From JBGANR01 sp044222225 (GTDB taxonomy: Bacteria; Actinomycetota; Actinomycetes; Mycobacteriales; Mycobacteriaceae), in contig JBGANR010000002.1 of the NCBI GenBank assembly GCA_044222225.1, forward strand, positions 124,001 through 188,000: a stretch of 64,000 bases of DNA, read 5' to 3'. Within the stretch, counting starts at the first letter, position 1. Every line of letters begins with the position of its first letter. Both the position numbers and the translations under genes were made by a program. The notes under the pieces are model-generated. The model ran no database searches and was not told the origin of the DNA. It saw nothing but the letters and a program-made list of their open reading frames with translations. Positions 33,296 to 41,427 of the stretch are shown here, piece by piece.

Positions 33296-33321
33296 GTGTT
33301 CAGGCGGATCGATATGAACAC
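33296..33321 (-). promoter_or_regulatory. GTTC/GAAC dyad upstream of the membrane-protein trio
   Basis: GTGTTCA (33296-33302) pairs with TGAACAC (33315-33321) across 12 bases, 44 nt before the first gene of the trio. It resembles the PopR-like sites in ending with GTTC and GAAC but has a longer spacer, so a common regulator is uncertain. Candidate operator. Confidence 0.35.
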
Positions 33322-33447
33322 ACGATAAGAGTGAGGCGGGCGGCAAGCGGTGTTCGCGTCAAGAATGCCGTGATCGGAGCTCCGTGTCAATAGAGCAGAT
33401 GAATGTCACCTGACCGTCGACACATCTGATCCCGGCCGGTGAGCGGC

Positions 33448-34035
33448 TCAGCCCCGGTCGAGGATCCGATCGACCAACCCGTAGGCGACGGCGGTCTCGG
33501 CGGTAAAGACGGCGTCCCGGTCGGTGTCCGCGCGCAATTCGGCGACGTCGCGCCCGGTGTGCCGGGCGAGAATCTGCTCCTGCTGACCGCGGATCCGAAC
33601 CACCTCGTCGGCCGCGATGATGAGGTCCGGGATCGTGCCGCGGCCCTGGGCCACGGGCTGATGGAGCACGACGCGGGCATGCGGCAGTACGGCCCGGCGT
33701 CCCGGCGCGCCGGCGGCGAGCAGTACGGCACCCGCGGCGACGGCCTGGCCGACACACGTCGTCGCGATCGGGGCGTTGACGTGCTGCATCGTGTCGTAGA
33801 CGGCGAGCATCGCGGACGGATCGCCGCCCTCGCAGTTGATGTAGAACTCGATCGGCCGGTCCGAGCCGGCGGCGTCGAGATAGAGCAGTTGGGCGATGAT
33901 CGCGTTGGCGACGCCGGCGTCGACGGCTGTGCCGAGGTAGACGATCCGCTCGGCGAGCAGGTGCGAGTAGACGTCCATGATCCGCTCGCCGCCCGGCACC
34001 GTCGCGACGACGTTGGGGATGGTGTAGATGCTCAT
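33448..34035 (-). CDS. ClpP-like subunit lacking the catalytic serine (ClpR-like)
   Basis: 195 residues with a full ClpP fold from MSIYTIPNVV. The active-site stretch reads CVGQAVAAGAVLLAAGAPGRR: the Ser of the family GQAAS(M/A)G motif is Ala, coded by GCC at 33736-33738. INCEGG replaces the oxyanion-forming INSPGG. The His region (VVLHQPV) and Asp region (RADTDRDAVFTAE) remain. It is therefore probably inactive and works as a structural partner of the upstream active subunit in a mixed barrel, like cyanobacterial and plastid ClpR. Its ATG overlaps the stop of the partner gene (ATGA). Confidence 0.85.
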   Translation of the reverse strand: MSIYTIPNVVATVPGGERIMDVYSHLLAERIVYLGTAVDAGVANAIIAQLLYLDAAGSDRPIEFYINCEGGDPSAMLAVYDTMQHVNAPIATTCVGQAVAAGAVLLAAGAPGRRAVLPHARVVLHQPVAQGRGTIPDLIIAADEVVRIRGQQEQILARHTGRDVAELRADTDRDAVFTAETAVAYGLVDRILDRG

Positions 34036-34715
34036 GCGTGTGCCTCCGCCTTCTGGTCGATTCCGCGAGCTCCATCTCCGGTCTTCTCGCGAGCGCCATC
34101 GCCCGCTGTGGCGAACAGGCCCATCGGCGTGCGACGGACGGGCGTGACGGCGCCGAGGTCGGTGACGACGCGATCGATGAAGCCGTAGTCGCGGGCCTGT
34201 TCGGCGGTGTACCAGCGGTCGTGCAGCGAGTCGGCGAAGATCTGCTCGACGGGCTGTCCGGTGTCGGCGGCGATGAGCCCGAGGACGGTGTCCCGCGTAT
34301 GACGCAGGTCGTCGGCCTGCAGTTCGACCTCGGCCGCCGATCCGCCGATCCCGGCCGAGCCCTGGTGCATGAGGATGCGTGCGTGCGGGAGTGCCGAGCG
34401 CTTTCCGGGTGTGCCGGCCGAGAGCAGGAACTGCCCGGCGCTGCACGCGAGGCCGAGCGCCAGCGTGCGGACGTCGTTGGGGATGAGTCGCATGACGTCG
34501 CGGATCGCGAGCATCGACGGCACCGAACCGCCGGGCGAATGGATCCAGAGCGCGATGTCGGCGACGGCGTCCTCGGCGGCGAGGGCGAGCAGTCCGGTGG
34601 CCAGCGCGGTGCCGTTGTCATCGTCGAGCGCACCGTCGAGGACGAGAACGCGCTGGTCGAAGAGCCGCGAGCGCATCGTCGGAGTGAAGGCGGGAGGTCG
34701 TTGCGGTTCGGTCAT
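34032..34715 (-). CDS. ClpP-like protease subunit, catalytically complete (ClpP3/P4-type)
   Basis: 227 residues from the ATG at 34715. Unlike its partner it keeps the active-site set: Ser in LGLACSAGQFLLSAG, His in ARILMHQGS, and an acidic residue in FADSLHDRWYTAEQARDYGFID, with IHSPGG intact. The last 25 residues (after MGLFATAG) are Gly/Asp/Lys-rich and contain a copy of a short DNA repeat found twice elsewhere in the window. It forms an operon with the dead subunit and lies beyond a PopR-like operator. The housekeeping clpP1P2 pair is not in this window. Confidence 0.88.
   Translation of the reverse strand: MTEPQRPPAFTPTMRSRLFDQRVLVLDGALDDDNGTALATGLLALAAEDAVADIALWIHSPGGSVPSMLAIRDVMRLIPNDVRTLALGLACSAGQFLLSAGTPGKRSALPHARILMHQGSAGIGGSAAEVELQADDLRHTRDTVLGLIAADTGQPVEQIFADSLHDRWYTAEQARDYGFIDRVVTDLGAVTPVRRTPMGLFATAGDGAREKTGDGARGIDQKAEAHA
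34058..34078 (-). repeat. Dispersed 21-bp repeat, copy 3
   Basis: On the minus strand in the 3' tail of the active clpP gene, differing from copy 2 by a single base, but in another reading frame (read there as GARGIDQ). The shift of frame shows that DNA, not protein, is conserved. Confidence 0.65.
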
Positions 34716-34752
34716 GCGTCCACCGTGCCGGGGCGGGACGTCGGCCGCGGTG

Positions 34753-34775
34753 CCGTGCTGCCGACGGCGGAACGG
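34753..34775 (-). promoter_or_regulatory. PopR/ClgR-type operator upstream of the clpP operon
   Basis: Read towards clpP, TTCCGCC-GTC-GGCAGCA is flanked by CCG and CGG in a 23-bp imperfect dyad. It agrees with the regulator's own upstream site at 17 of 23 positions, all in the half-sites, and is likewise 37 nt from its start codon. Predicted binding site of the PopR-like protein. Confidence 0.58.
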
Positions 34776-34881
34776 CCTACCGGCGATCTGCCGCAAGCGG
34801 CCCGGCGATTCCGGGCGCCCCCGGCCGGCGCCGAAACCGACCGGCCGAATCACCGACCGGCCGAATCGGCGACCCGCTGAG

Positions 34882-35541
34882 TCACCGACCGCCGAAGTCC
34901 GGCAGCTCCAGGTCCCGCGCGAGCGCCGCCGCATGGGTGCGGCTCTCCGCACCGAGCTTGGCGAGGATGTTCGAGACGTGCGTCTTCACCGTGCGCACCG
35001 AGATGCCGAGCCGGGTGCCGATCCGCGCATTGGAATACCCGGCTCGCAGTGCCGCGAGCACCTCCCGCTCGCGTTCGGTCAACTCCTGTGCGCCGGGCGG
35101 GTCGGTCGCCGTGGCGTCCGGCGCGACGGCCGCGAGCGCGCGCCGGGTGACCCGGGGATCGAGGACGCCCTCACCGGCGGCGACCCGCCGGACGGCGTCG
35201 ACGAGCGGCCCCGCACCGGTGGTCTTGAGCAGGAAGCCGACGGCCCCGGCGCGAATCGCGGCGAGCACGAGATCGTCCTCGTCGAAGCTGGTCAGCACGA
35301 GGACGTCGGCCGTGCCGGCGGCGACGATCGCCGCGGTCGCCGCGATGCCGTCGACGCCGGGCATGCGCAGGTCCATGAGCACGACGTCCGGCCGTAGCGC
35401 GGCGGCGTTGCTGATCGCGACGGCGCCGTCGGCGGCCTCCCCGACGACCTGGATGCCCTGACTCTCGAGCATGATCCGCAGTCCTTCGCGGATCATGCCG
35501 TGATCGTCGGCGATGAGTACCCGTGGTTCGGCGGCGCTCAT
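34882..35541 (-). CDS. NarL-family response regulator
   Basis: 219 residues. Receiver domain with the acidic pair ADDH, the phospho-acceptor in VVLMDLRMP, and the conserved Lys in FLLKTT. A LuxR-type HTH follows: ELTEREREVLAALRAGYSNARIGTRLGISVRTVKTHVSNILAKLG. ATG at 35541 overlaps the kinase stop at 35538 (ATGA), so the pair is co-translated. Target genes unknown; the divergent GAP-family membrane gene on the far side of the kinase is a candidate. Confidence 0.92.
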   Translation of the reverse strand: MSAAEPRVLIADDHGMIREGLRIMLESQGIQVVGEAADGAVAISNAAALRPDVVLMDLRMPGVDGIAATAAIVAAGTADVLVLTSFDEDDLVLAAIRAGAVGFLLKTTGAGPLVDAVRRVAAGEGVLDPRVTRRALAAVAPDATATDPPGAQELTEREREVLAALRAGYSNARIGTRLGISVRTVKTHVSNILAKLGAESRTHAAALARDLELPDFGGR

Positions 35542-36728
35542 GACACGTTCTCCCGGGGAATACGGGCGTGGACGAGCCAGCCGTCGTCCCGCGGTCCCGC
35601 CTCGACGTCGCCGCCGAGCGCGCCGGTGCGTTCGCGCAACAGGTCGAGGCCGATGCCGTTGCCGGTCAGTGCGGGGACGGCGGGCGTGCCGCCGCGGGAA
35701 CGGACCGACACGAGGACGTCCCGCCCGACGCCCTCCAGCCGGACGTCGACGTGAGCGCCCGCGGCGTGCCGTATGCAGTTGGCCAGCGATTCCTGCACGA
35801 TCCGGCCGACGGCGTGATCGACCGGAACGGGTATCGCGCCGTCGAGGGTGTCCGCGAGCGTGACGCGCAGACCGGACCGGCGCGCCTCCTCGGCGAGCGC
35901 TGTGACGTCCGCCCGGCTCGGTGGCGCCGGTGACTCGTCGGATCCGGACCGGAGCACGGTGATCATGGACCGCAGGGCGGCGTGGGCGTCGAGGCTGGCA
36001 TCGCGGACGGCCCGCAGTGCTAGTCGGTCGGTGGTGTCGTCACCGGCGATCGCGAGCGCCGCCTCGCTGCGGATCGCGATGGCCGCGACGTGTCCGGCCA
36101 CGAGGTCGTGCAGCTCGCGAGCGACGGACTCCCGCTCGGCCGTCACGACCGCGGCCCGGTCGCGTCGGGCGAGCCGTGCGGCGTCCTCGGCCCGTCGTCG
36201 ATGCAACTCGACGAGTTCACGCGACTGCGCGACGGCGGTGGCGTACCAGTAGTCGGTGCCGAGCAGGGCACCGGTCTGCAGTGCGATGAGAAAGGCCAGG
36301 CTCACATCGCGTGACAGGACGCCGGCGGCGACGGTCGTGCCGATGGTCGTGACGATGACGCCGGTGAGCAACCTGCGCCGGAGCTCCGGTGTCGCGGTGA
36401 CGACCAGGGTGTAGAGGAGATCGAGCACGACGCTCGTCGTCACGATCCCGCCGACGGTGAGGACGTCGACGACGAGCAGCGCGGACGCCGCCGCGAGGGA
36501 CAGCGCGGGAGCGCGTCGTTGTGTGAACAGGAGCAGGCAGGCGGGCAGCGCGGTGGCGAGCGTCCACCACGGCGAGACCGGTTCCGGGAGGATGGAGAAG
36601 ACGTTCCACCATCCGGCGACCCCGAAAGCCGCGCCGGCCAGCCCGAGCGCGGCGTGGAAGCCGGCGTCTCGCCAGGGCCGGGGGACGCCGGGCCAGGAGG
36701 CCTCCGCGGTCGATGACGGTTCACGCAT
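35538..36728 (-). CDS. NarL-type sensor histidine kinase
   Basis: 396 residues. Five to six membrane helices (about 20-170), then the HisKA_3 helix ERESVARELHDLVAGHVAAI with its phospho-acceptor His, and an HATPase domain with IVQESLANCIRHA (N-box) and NGIGLDLLRERTGALGG. The usual DxGxG of the ATP lid is degenerate (VRSRGGTPAVP). Short periplasmic loops suggest sensing within the membrane, such as envelope stress. Upstream partner of the response regulator. Confidence 0.9.
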   Translation of the reverse strand: MREPSSTAEASWPGVPRPWRDAGFHAALGLAGAAFGVAGWWNVFSILPEPVSPWWTLATALPACLLLFTQRRAPALSLAAASALLVVDVLTVGGIVTTSVVLDLLYTLVVTATPELRRRLLTGVIVTTIGTTVAAGVLSRDVSLAFLIALQTGALLGTDYWYATAVAQSRELVELHRRRAEDAARLARRDRAAVVTAERESVARELHDLVAGHVAAIAIRSEAALAIAGDDTTDRLALRAVRDASLDAHAALRSMITVLRSGSDESPAPPSRADVTALAEEARRSGLRVTLADTLDGAIPVPVDHAVGRIVQESLANCIRHAAGAHVDVRLEGVGRDVLVSVRSRGGTPAVPALTGNGIGLDLLRERTGALGGDVEAGPRDDGWLVHARIPRENVS

Positions 36729-36838
36729 GATTCCCCATCACACCAGCATGCGGCGCGGTGAGACTCCGACCAAAGGACGAGGCGGCGCCCGGTCCTTGTG
36801 CCGATCCGCGTCCGACGACGACGCGCGAGGCTGACGGA

Positions 36839-37561
36839 GTGGACTCCCTCGCAGAACTGCCGCTGGTCGCCGCGCTCGCCGGTCTCGCCCTCGTCGACGG
36901 GCTGAGTATCGGAACGCTGCTCATCCCGGTGTTCCTCATGCTCGTGCCGGGGCGAGTGCGGGCGGGTCGCATCCTCCTCTATCTGGCCGCGATCTCGATC
37001 TTCTATTTCGCCGTCGGCGTGCTGTTCACGTTCGGGTTGGTCAACCTCATCGCGGTCGGCCACGGGTTCATCGAATCCACTCCGGGACGGGTCGTCATGC
37101 TCGTTGCGGGACTGCTCATGCTGGCGGTGGCGCTGTTCGCGCCGTACCGGCGACGGGAGCGCGGGGTCGAGCCCGAACCCGGCCGGCTCAGCGGGTGGCG
37201 TGACCGGCTGCTCGCCGAGGACACCGGTCGCGGCGCGGTGGTCACCGTGGCCCTCGGGGCCGGCGTGATCGAGGTCGCGACGATGCTCCCATACCTCGCC
37301 GGGATGACGCTGCTGGCCGGCGCCGACCTGACCATGCCGACGAGAATCGGGGCGCTCGCCGGCTACTGCGCTGTGATGATCGCCCCCGCTCTGCTTCTGC
37401 TGGCGCTGCGGATCGTCGCCGCGCGGGCGATCGAGCGACCGTTGCAGCGGTTCGGCGGCTGGCTGCAACGGACCGGGCGAGAGAACACGCTGTGGGTGAT
37501 CGGGATCGTCGGGTTCTATCTGGCGCGCGGCGGGGCGGTCGGTCTCGGGATCATCGGCTGA
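36839..37561 (+). CDS. GAP/Sap-family membrane protein
   Basis: 240 residues from the GTG at 36839; an ATG at 36758 would add a 27-residue polar arm. Six hydrophobic helices; ALAGLALVDGLSIGTLLIPVFLML is like the start of the GAP (glycolipid-addressing) / Sap sulfolipid-addressing family, whose members help export of mycobacterial surface glycolipids. A polar loop (RRRERGVEPEPGRLSGW) divides the halves. Here the lipid substrate is unknown. Divergent from the two-component system, 110 nt away. Confidence 0.8.
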   Translation: MDSLAELPLVAALAGLALVDGLSIGTLLIPVFLMLVPGRVRAGRILLYLAAISIFYFAVGVLFTFGLVNLIAVGHGFIESTPGRVVMLVAGLLMLAVALFAPYRRRERGVEPEPGRLSGWRDRLLAEDTGRGAVVTVALGAGVIEVATMLPYLAGMTLLAGADLTMPTRIGALAGYCAVMIAPALLLLALRIVAARAIERPLQRFGGWLQRTGRENTLWVIGIVGFYLARGGAVGLGIIG

Positions 37562-37611
37562 GCCGAGCCGACCACGCACCGGGACGACGACGTTTTGGCA
37601 TGCTGTGAACG

Positions 37612-40482
37612 ATGTCCGCCGAATCGTTCGCCGCCGAATCGTTCGCCGCCGAATCGTTCGCCGCCGAGCTGCGGCGCCGGGGTCTGCGCGACGTCCTCGT
37701 CGACGACACCACGCGCGCGGCGTATTCGTCCGACGCCTCGCTGTACAGGGTCCGGCCGCTCGTCGTGGCCCGGCCGCGACACGCCGACGAGGTCGCGGCG
37801 GCGCTGGACGCCTGCCGGGCCGCGGGGGTGCCGCTGACGGCGCGCGGCGCCGGGACGTCGATCGCCGGTAACGCCGTCGGAACCGGGCTCGTGCTGGATT
37901 TCAGCCGGCACCTCCGGCGGGTACTCGCGGTCGACCCCGACGCGCGGACGGCGACCGTCGAGCCGGGCGTCGTCCAGGTGGAGCTGCAGCGTGCCGCCGC
38001 ACCGCACGGACTGCGCTTCGGGCCCGATCCGTCGAGTCACAACCGCTGCACGATCGGCGGGATGATCGGCAACAACGCCTGCGGGACGCGCGCGCTGGGC
38101 TACGGGCGGACGTCCGACAACGTGCTCGGCATGCACGTGCTGACCGGCACGGGCGAATCGCTGCGGCTCGAATCGGGGACGCCGCCGCCGCTGGACTCGC
38201 CGACGCTGCGCGCCCTGCACGAGGTGACCGCCGGCGGCCTGGCGACGATCCGCACCGAGTTCGGCCGGTTCAGCAGGCAGGTCTCGGGGTACGGGCTCGA
38301 ACACCTGCTGCCCGAGCGCAGGTTCGACGTCGCGCGGCTGCTCGTCGGCAGCGAGGGGACGCTCGCCGTCGCGACGGAGGCGACGGTGCGGCTGGTCGCC
38401 GAGCCGCGGCACCGGCTGCTCGTCGTGCTCGGCTACCCGGACATCGCCGCCGCGGGCGACGCGACGCCGCTCGTCCTGGAGCACGCGCCCACCGCCTGCG
38501 AAGGCATCGACCGGCGGATCGTCGACGTCGTCCGTGAGCGGCTCGGGCCGTCGGCGGTGCCGCCGTTGCCGGACGGCGCGGCCTGGTTGTTCATCGAGAT
38601 CGCCGGCGACGACCGCGGCGAGACGCTGGCTCGGGCCGACCGCGTCCGCCGGACCTGCGACGCCGTCGACGGCCGCGTCGTCGACGACACCGGGGAGGCC
38701 GCCGCGCTGTGGCGCATCCGCGCGGACGGCGCCGGGCTCTCGGCTCGCAGCCCGCGGGGGCTGCCCGCCCATGCCGGATGGGAGGACGCCGCCGTCCCGC
38801 CGGCGTCGCTCGGCGGCTATCTGCGCGAGTTCGACGCGCTCATGACGGAGCACGACGTCACGGGCCTGCCGTACGGGCATTTCGGCGACGGCTGCCTGCA
38901 CATCCGCATCGACTGGACGCTCGACGGCGGTACCGCGCGCTTCCGCGAGTTCCTGCTCGCGGCCGCCGACCTGGTGGCCCGCTACGGCGGGTCGCTGTCC
39001 GGCGAGCACGGCGACGGACGCGCTCGCAGCGAACTGCTGCCACGGATGTACTCGTCCGCCGCGATGAATCTGTTCGCGCAGGTCAAGCACGTCTTCGATC
39101 CGTCGAACATCCTCAACCCGGGTGTCATCGTCGAGCCGCGCCCGGCCGATGCGGACATCCGGGTCGCCGAGGCCCCGCCGCTGCGCCGCGGCGCCGGCCG
39201 GGGCCGGACGCTTGCGCTCGCGTACCGCCACGACGACGGCGACTTCGGCGCGGCCGTGCACCGTTGCACCGGCGTCGGCAAATGCCGTGCCGACAACACC
39301 GCGGTCGGCGGTGTCATGTGCCCGTCGTATCAGGCCACCCGCGAGGAGAAGGACTCGACGCGCGGCCGGGCGCGGGTGCTGCAGGAGATGGTGAACGGGA
39401 CCGACGTCGGCGGCGGCTGGCGCTCACCCGAGGTCCACGAGGCGCTCGACCTCTGTCTGGCCTGCAAAGGCTGCGCCACCGACTGCCCGACCGGCGTCGA
39501 CATGGCCGCGTACAAGTCGGAGGTGCTGCACCAGCGCTACCGGCGCCGGATCCGGCCGCGCTCGCACTACGCGCTCGGCCGGTTGCCGCTGTGGGCGCGG
39601 GCGGCGAGTGTGCTGCCCGGCGTCGTCAATCGCGGGTTGCGGCTGCCCGGAGTCGGTCGCGCGGCACTGGCGCTGGCGGGTGTCGACCGCAGGCGGTCGA
39701 TCCCGTCGTTCGCGCCGCAGACGTTCCGCGCGTGGTTCGCCGCGACCGCGGCCGGCCGGTCGGCGACGGGCGATCCGGTGGTCCTCTTCGTCGACTCCTT
39801 CACGAACCACTTCACGCCCGAGGTCGGGCGCGCGACCGTCCAGGTGCTCGAGGCGGCGGGATTCCGTCCGCTGCTCACCGATCGCCAGGTCTGCTGCGCG
39901 CTGACCTGGATCTCCACGGGCCAGCTCACGGCGGCGCGCCGGATCCTCGGCAAGACCGTCGCGGCGCTTCAGACGCCGGAGCTCGCCGCGCTGCCTGTGG
40001 TCGGCATCGAGCCGTCGTGCACCGGCGTGCTGCGTTCGGACGCCGCCGAGTTGCTCGGTGGCGACGTCGCCGATCCGGTCGCCGCCCGCGTCCGGACGCT
40101 CGCCGAACTGTTGACCGAGCGCGGCCGGCGACCGCCCGCGCTCACGGGCCGGACGGTCCTCGCTCAACCGCACTGTCATCACCACGCGGTGATGGGGTGG
40201 GGCACCGACGCCAGGCTGCTCGCGGCGGCGGGCGCCGACGTCCAGCGCCTCGGCGGTTGCTGCGGCCTGGCCGGGAACTTCGGCGTCGAGAAGGGGCATT
40301 ACGACGTGTCGGTGGCCGTCGCCGAGCACCGGCTGCTGCCGGCCGTCCGCGCCGCCGCCGCGGAGACCGTCGTCCTCGCCGACGGATACTCCTGCCGCAC
40401 CCAGCTCGCCGACCTCAGCGATCGCCGCGGGATACACCTCGCCGAGCTGCTGGCGGGAGCTCTGCCTACCGGTCCTCGGTGA
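37612..40482 (+). CDS. FAD-linked oxidase / Fe-S fusion dehydrogenase (D-lactate or glycolate type)
   Basis: 956 residues: an FAD-binding PCMH domain (VARPRHADEVAAALDACR, RGAGTSIAGNAVG, GGMIGNNACGTRALGYG), an FAD-oxidase C-terminal domain (YGHFGDGCLHIRIDW, GGSLSGEHGDGRARSELL), then a ferredoxin-like module with CTGVGKCR and CLACKGCATDCPTGVDM, and a CCG heterodisulfide-reductase-like module (IEPSCTGVLRSD, LGGCCGLAGNFGVEKGHYD). This is the GlcD-GlpC type fusion seen in D-lactate, glycolate or 2-hydroxyglutarate dehydrogenases that feed electrons to quinone. Substrate cannot be chosen from sequence. The N-terminus carries three ESFAA repeats. Confidence 0.88.
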   Translation: MSAESFAAESFAAESFAAELRRRGLRDVLVDDTTRAAYSSDASLYRVRPLVVARPRHADEVAAALDACRAAGVPLTARGAGTSIAGNAVGTGLVLDFSRHLRRVLAVDPDARTATVEPGVVQVELQRAAAPHGLRFGPDPSSHNRCTIGGMIGNNACGTRALGYGRTSDNVLGMHVLTGTGESLRLESGTPPPLDSPTLRALHEVTAGGLATIRTEFGRFSRQVSGYGLEHLLPERRFDVARLLVGSEGTLAVATEATVRLVAEPRHRLLVVLGYPDIAAAGDATPLVLEHAPTACEGIDRRIVDVVRERLGPSAVPPLPDGAAWLFIEIAGDDRGETLARADRVRRTCDAVDGRVVDDTGEAAALWRIRADGAGLSARSPRGLPAHAGWEDAAVPPASLGGYLREFDALMTEHDVTGLPYGHFGDGCLHIRIDWTLDGGTARFREFLLAAADLVARYGGSLSGEHGDGRARSELLPRMYSSAAMNLFAQVKHVFDPSNILNPGVIVEPRPADADIRVAEAPPLRRGAGRGRTLALAYRHDDGDFGAAVHRCTGVGKCRADNTAVGGVMCPSYQATREEKDSTRGRARVLQEMVNGTDVGGGWRSPEVHEALDLCLACKGCATDCPTGVDMAAYKSEVLHQRYRRRIRPRSHYALGRLPLWARAASVLPGVVNRGLRLPGVGRAALALAGVDRRRSIPSFAPQTFRAWFAATAAGRSATGDPVVLFVDSFTNHFTPEVGRATVQVLEAAGFRPLLTDRQVCCALTWISTGQLTAARRILGKTVAALQTPELAALPVVGIEPSCTGVLRSDAAELLGGDVADPVAARVRTLAELLTERGRRPPALTGRTVLAQPHCHHHAVMGWGTDARLLAAAGADVQRLGGCCGLAGNFGVEKGHYDVSVAVAEHRLLPAVRAAAAETVVLADGYSCRTQLADLSDRRGIHLAELLAGALPTGPR
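37621..37665 (+). repeat. Three perfect 15-bp tandem repeats at a gene start
   Basis: GAATCGTTCGCCGCC occurs at 37621-37635, 37636-37650 and 37651-37665 without a change, coding ESFAA three times right after MSA of the FAD/Fe-S dehydrogenase. Perfect identity implies recent expansion; units of five codons keep the frame. Confidence 0.95.
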
Positions 40483-41377
40483 CCGTCTCGCGCACGATCT
40501 CCGTGGCCGCCCGGACCGTCGGGCGGGCGTCGGAGCCCGTGCGCCGGACGAGGACGATCCGGCGGACGACGTCGGCCGCCAAGCCGAGATGCAGCGTCGG
40601 CAGGGACGAGTTGAGCCGCGTCATGAGACCGGTGACGAAGGTGGCGCCGAGCCCGCGGGCGGCCAGTGCGATGGAGACGGACGTCTCGATGACCTCGTGG
40701 CGGACGCTCGGTTCGAAGCCCGCCTCGCGGCAGGCGGATCGCACGGCGCGGCCGAACTGGGTGTGGGCGGGCTGCATGATCCAGTCCCAGCCGGCGGCGT
40801 CGGCGAGGTCGATCGTGCGCGGCTCGGTGATGCCGTACGCGCCGGGTGCGATCGCGAGGCCGAACGGTTCGGTGCGCAGCACGATGATCTCGACGTCGGC
40901 GCTGCGCGGCATCGGCGTGATCGGATAGTCGAGCCCGAACGCGACGTCGACGTCGCCGCGCTGGACGGCCGCGACGGCGTCGTCGACGTCCACCTCGCGG
41001 CTGGACAGGTCGAGCAGCGGATACCGCTCCCGGGCGACGGCGACGACCGGCGGCAGCAGGGACGCGGCCGTGCTGCCGAACGTGCCGAGCAGCAGCGGCG
41101 CCGCGACGTCGTCGCGGACGGCGGCGAGCGCGTCGAGCGCCTCACGTTCGGCCGCGAGGATCCGCCCCGCGTGCCGGGCGAGGACGGCGCCGGAGTCGGT
41201 GAGGACGACGTTGCGGCCGGCCTTCGTCACCAGCGCGACGCCCACGCTGCGCTCCAGCGCCGCGATCTGCTGCGAGACCGCCCCCGGCGTGTAGCCGAGG
41301 TGATCCGCGACCGCCGCCATCGTGCCGCGCCGGGAGAGCTCCCGGAGCGCGACGAGCTGGATGAGGTTGATGTTCAT
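40466..41377 (-). CDS. LysR-family transcriptional regulator
   Basis: 303 residues. Winged HTH at the N-terminus (LIQLVALRELSRRGTMAAVADHLGYTPGAVSQQIAALERSVG-like), then a ligand-binding domain with RGDVDVAFGLDYP. Ligand unknown. It is divergent from uvrA2, and its 3' end overlaps the convergent dehydrogenase gene by 17 bp. A dyad in the 50-bp gap to uvrA2 is a likely binding site. Confidence 0.92.
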   Translation of the reverse strand: MNINLIQLVALRELSRRGTMAAVADHLGYTPGAVSQQIAALERSVGVALVTKAGRNVVLTDSGAVLARHAGRILAAEREALDALAAVRDDVAAPLLLGTFGSTAASLLPPVVAVARERYPLLDLSSREVDVDDAVAAVQRGDVDVAFGLDYPITPMPRSADVEIIVLRTEPFGLAIAPGAYGITEPRTIDLADAAGWDWIMQPAHTQFGRAVRSACREAGFEPSVRHEVIETSVSIALAARGLGATFVTGLMTRLNSSLPTLHLGLAADVVRRIVLVRRTGSDARPTVRAATEIVRETVTEDR

Positions 41378-41382
41378 GCAGT

Positions 41383-41397
41383 GAACCTATTGGGTTC
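41383..41397. promoter_or_regulatory. Candidate LysR-regulator binding dyad
   Basis: GAACC (41383-41387) and GGTTC (41393-41397) are inverted around five bases, centred between the LysR ATG (41377) and the uvrA2 ATG (41428). Position fits autoregulation and control of the divergent gene; no direct evidence. Confidence 0.4.
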
Positions 41398-41427
41398 GCG
41401 CCGGAACGACATGGATACGATGCCGAG

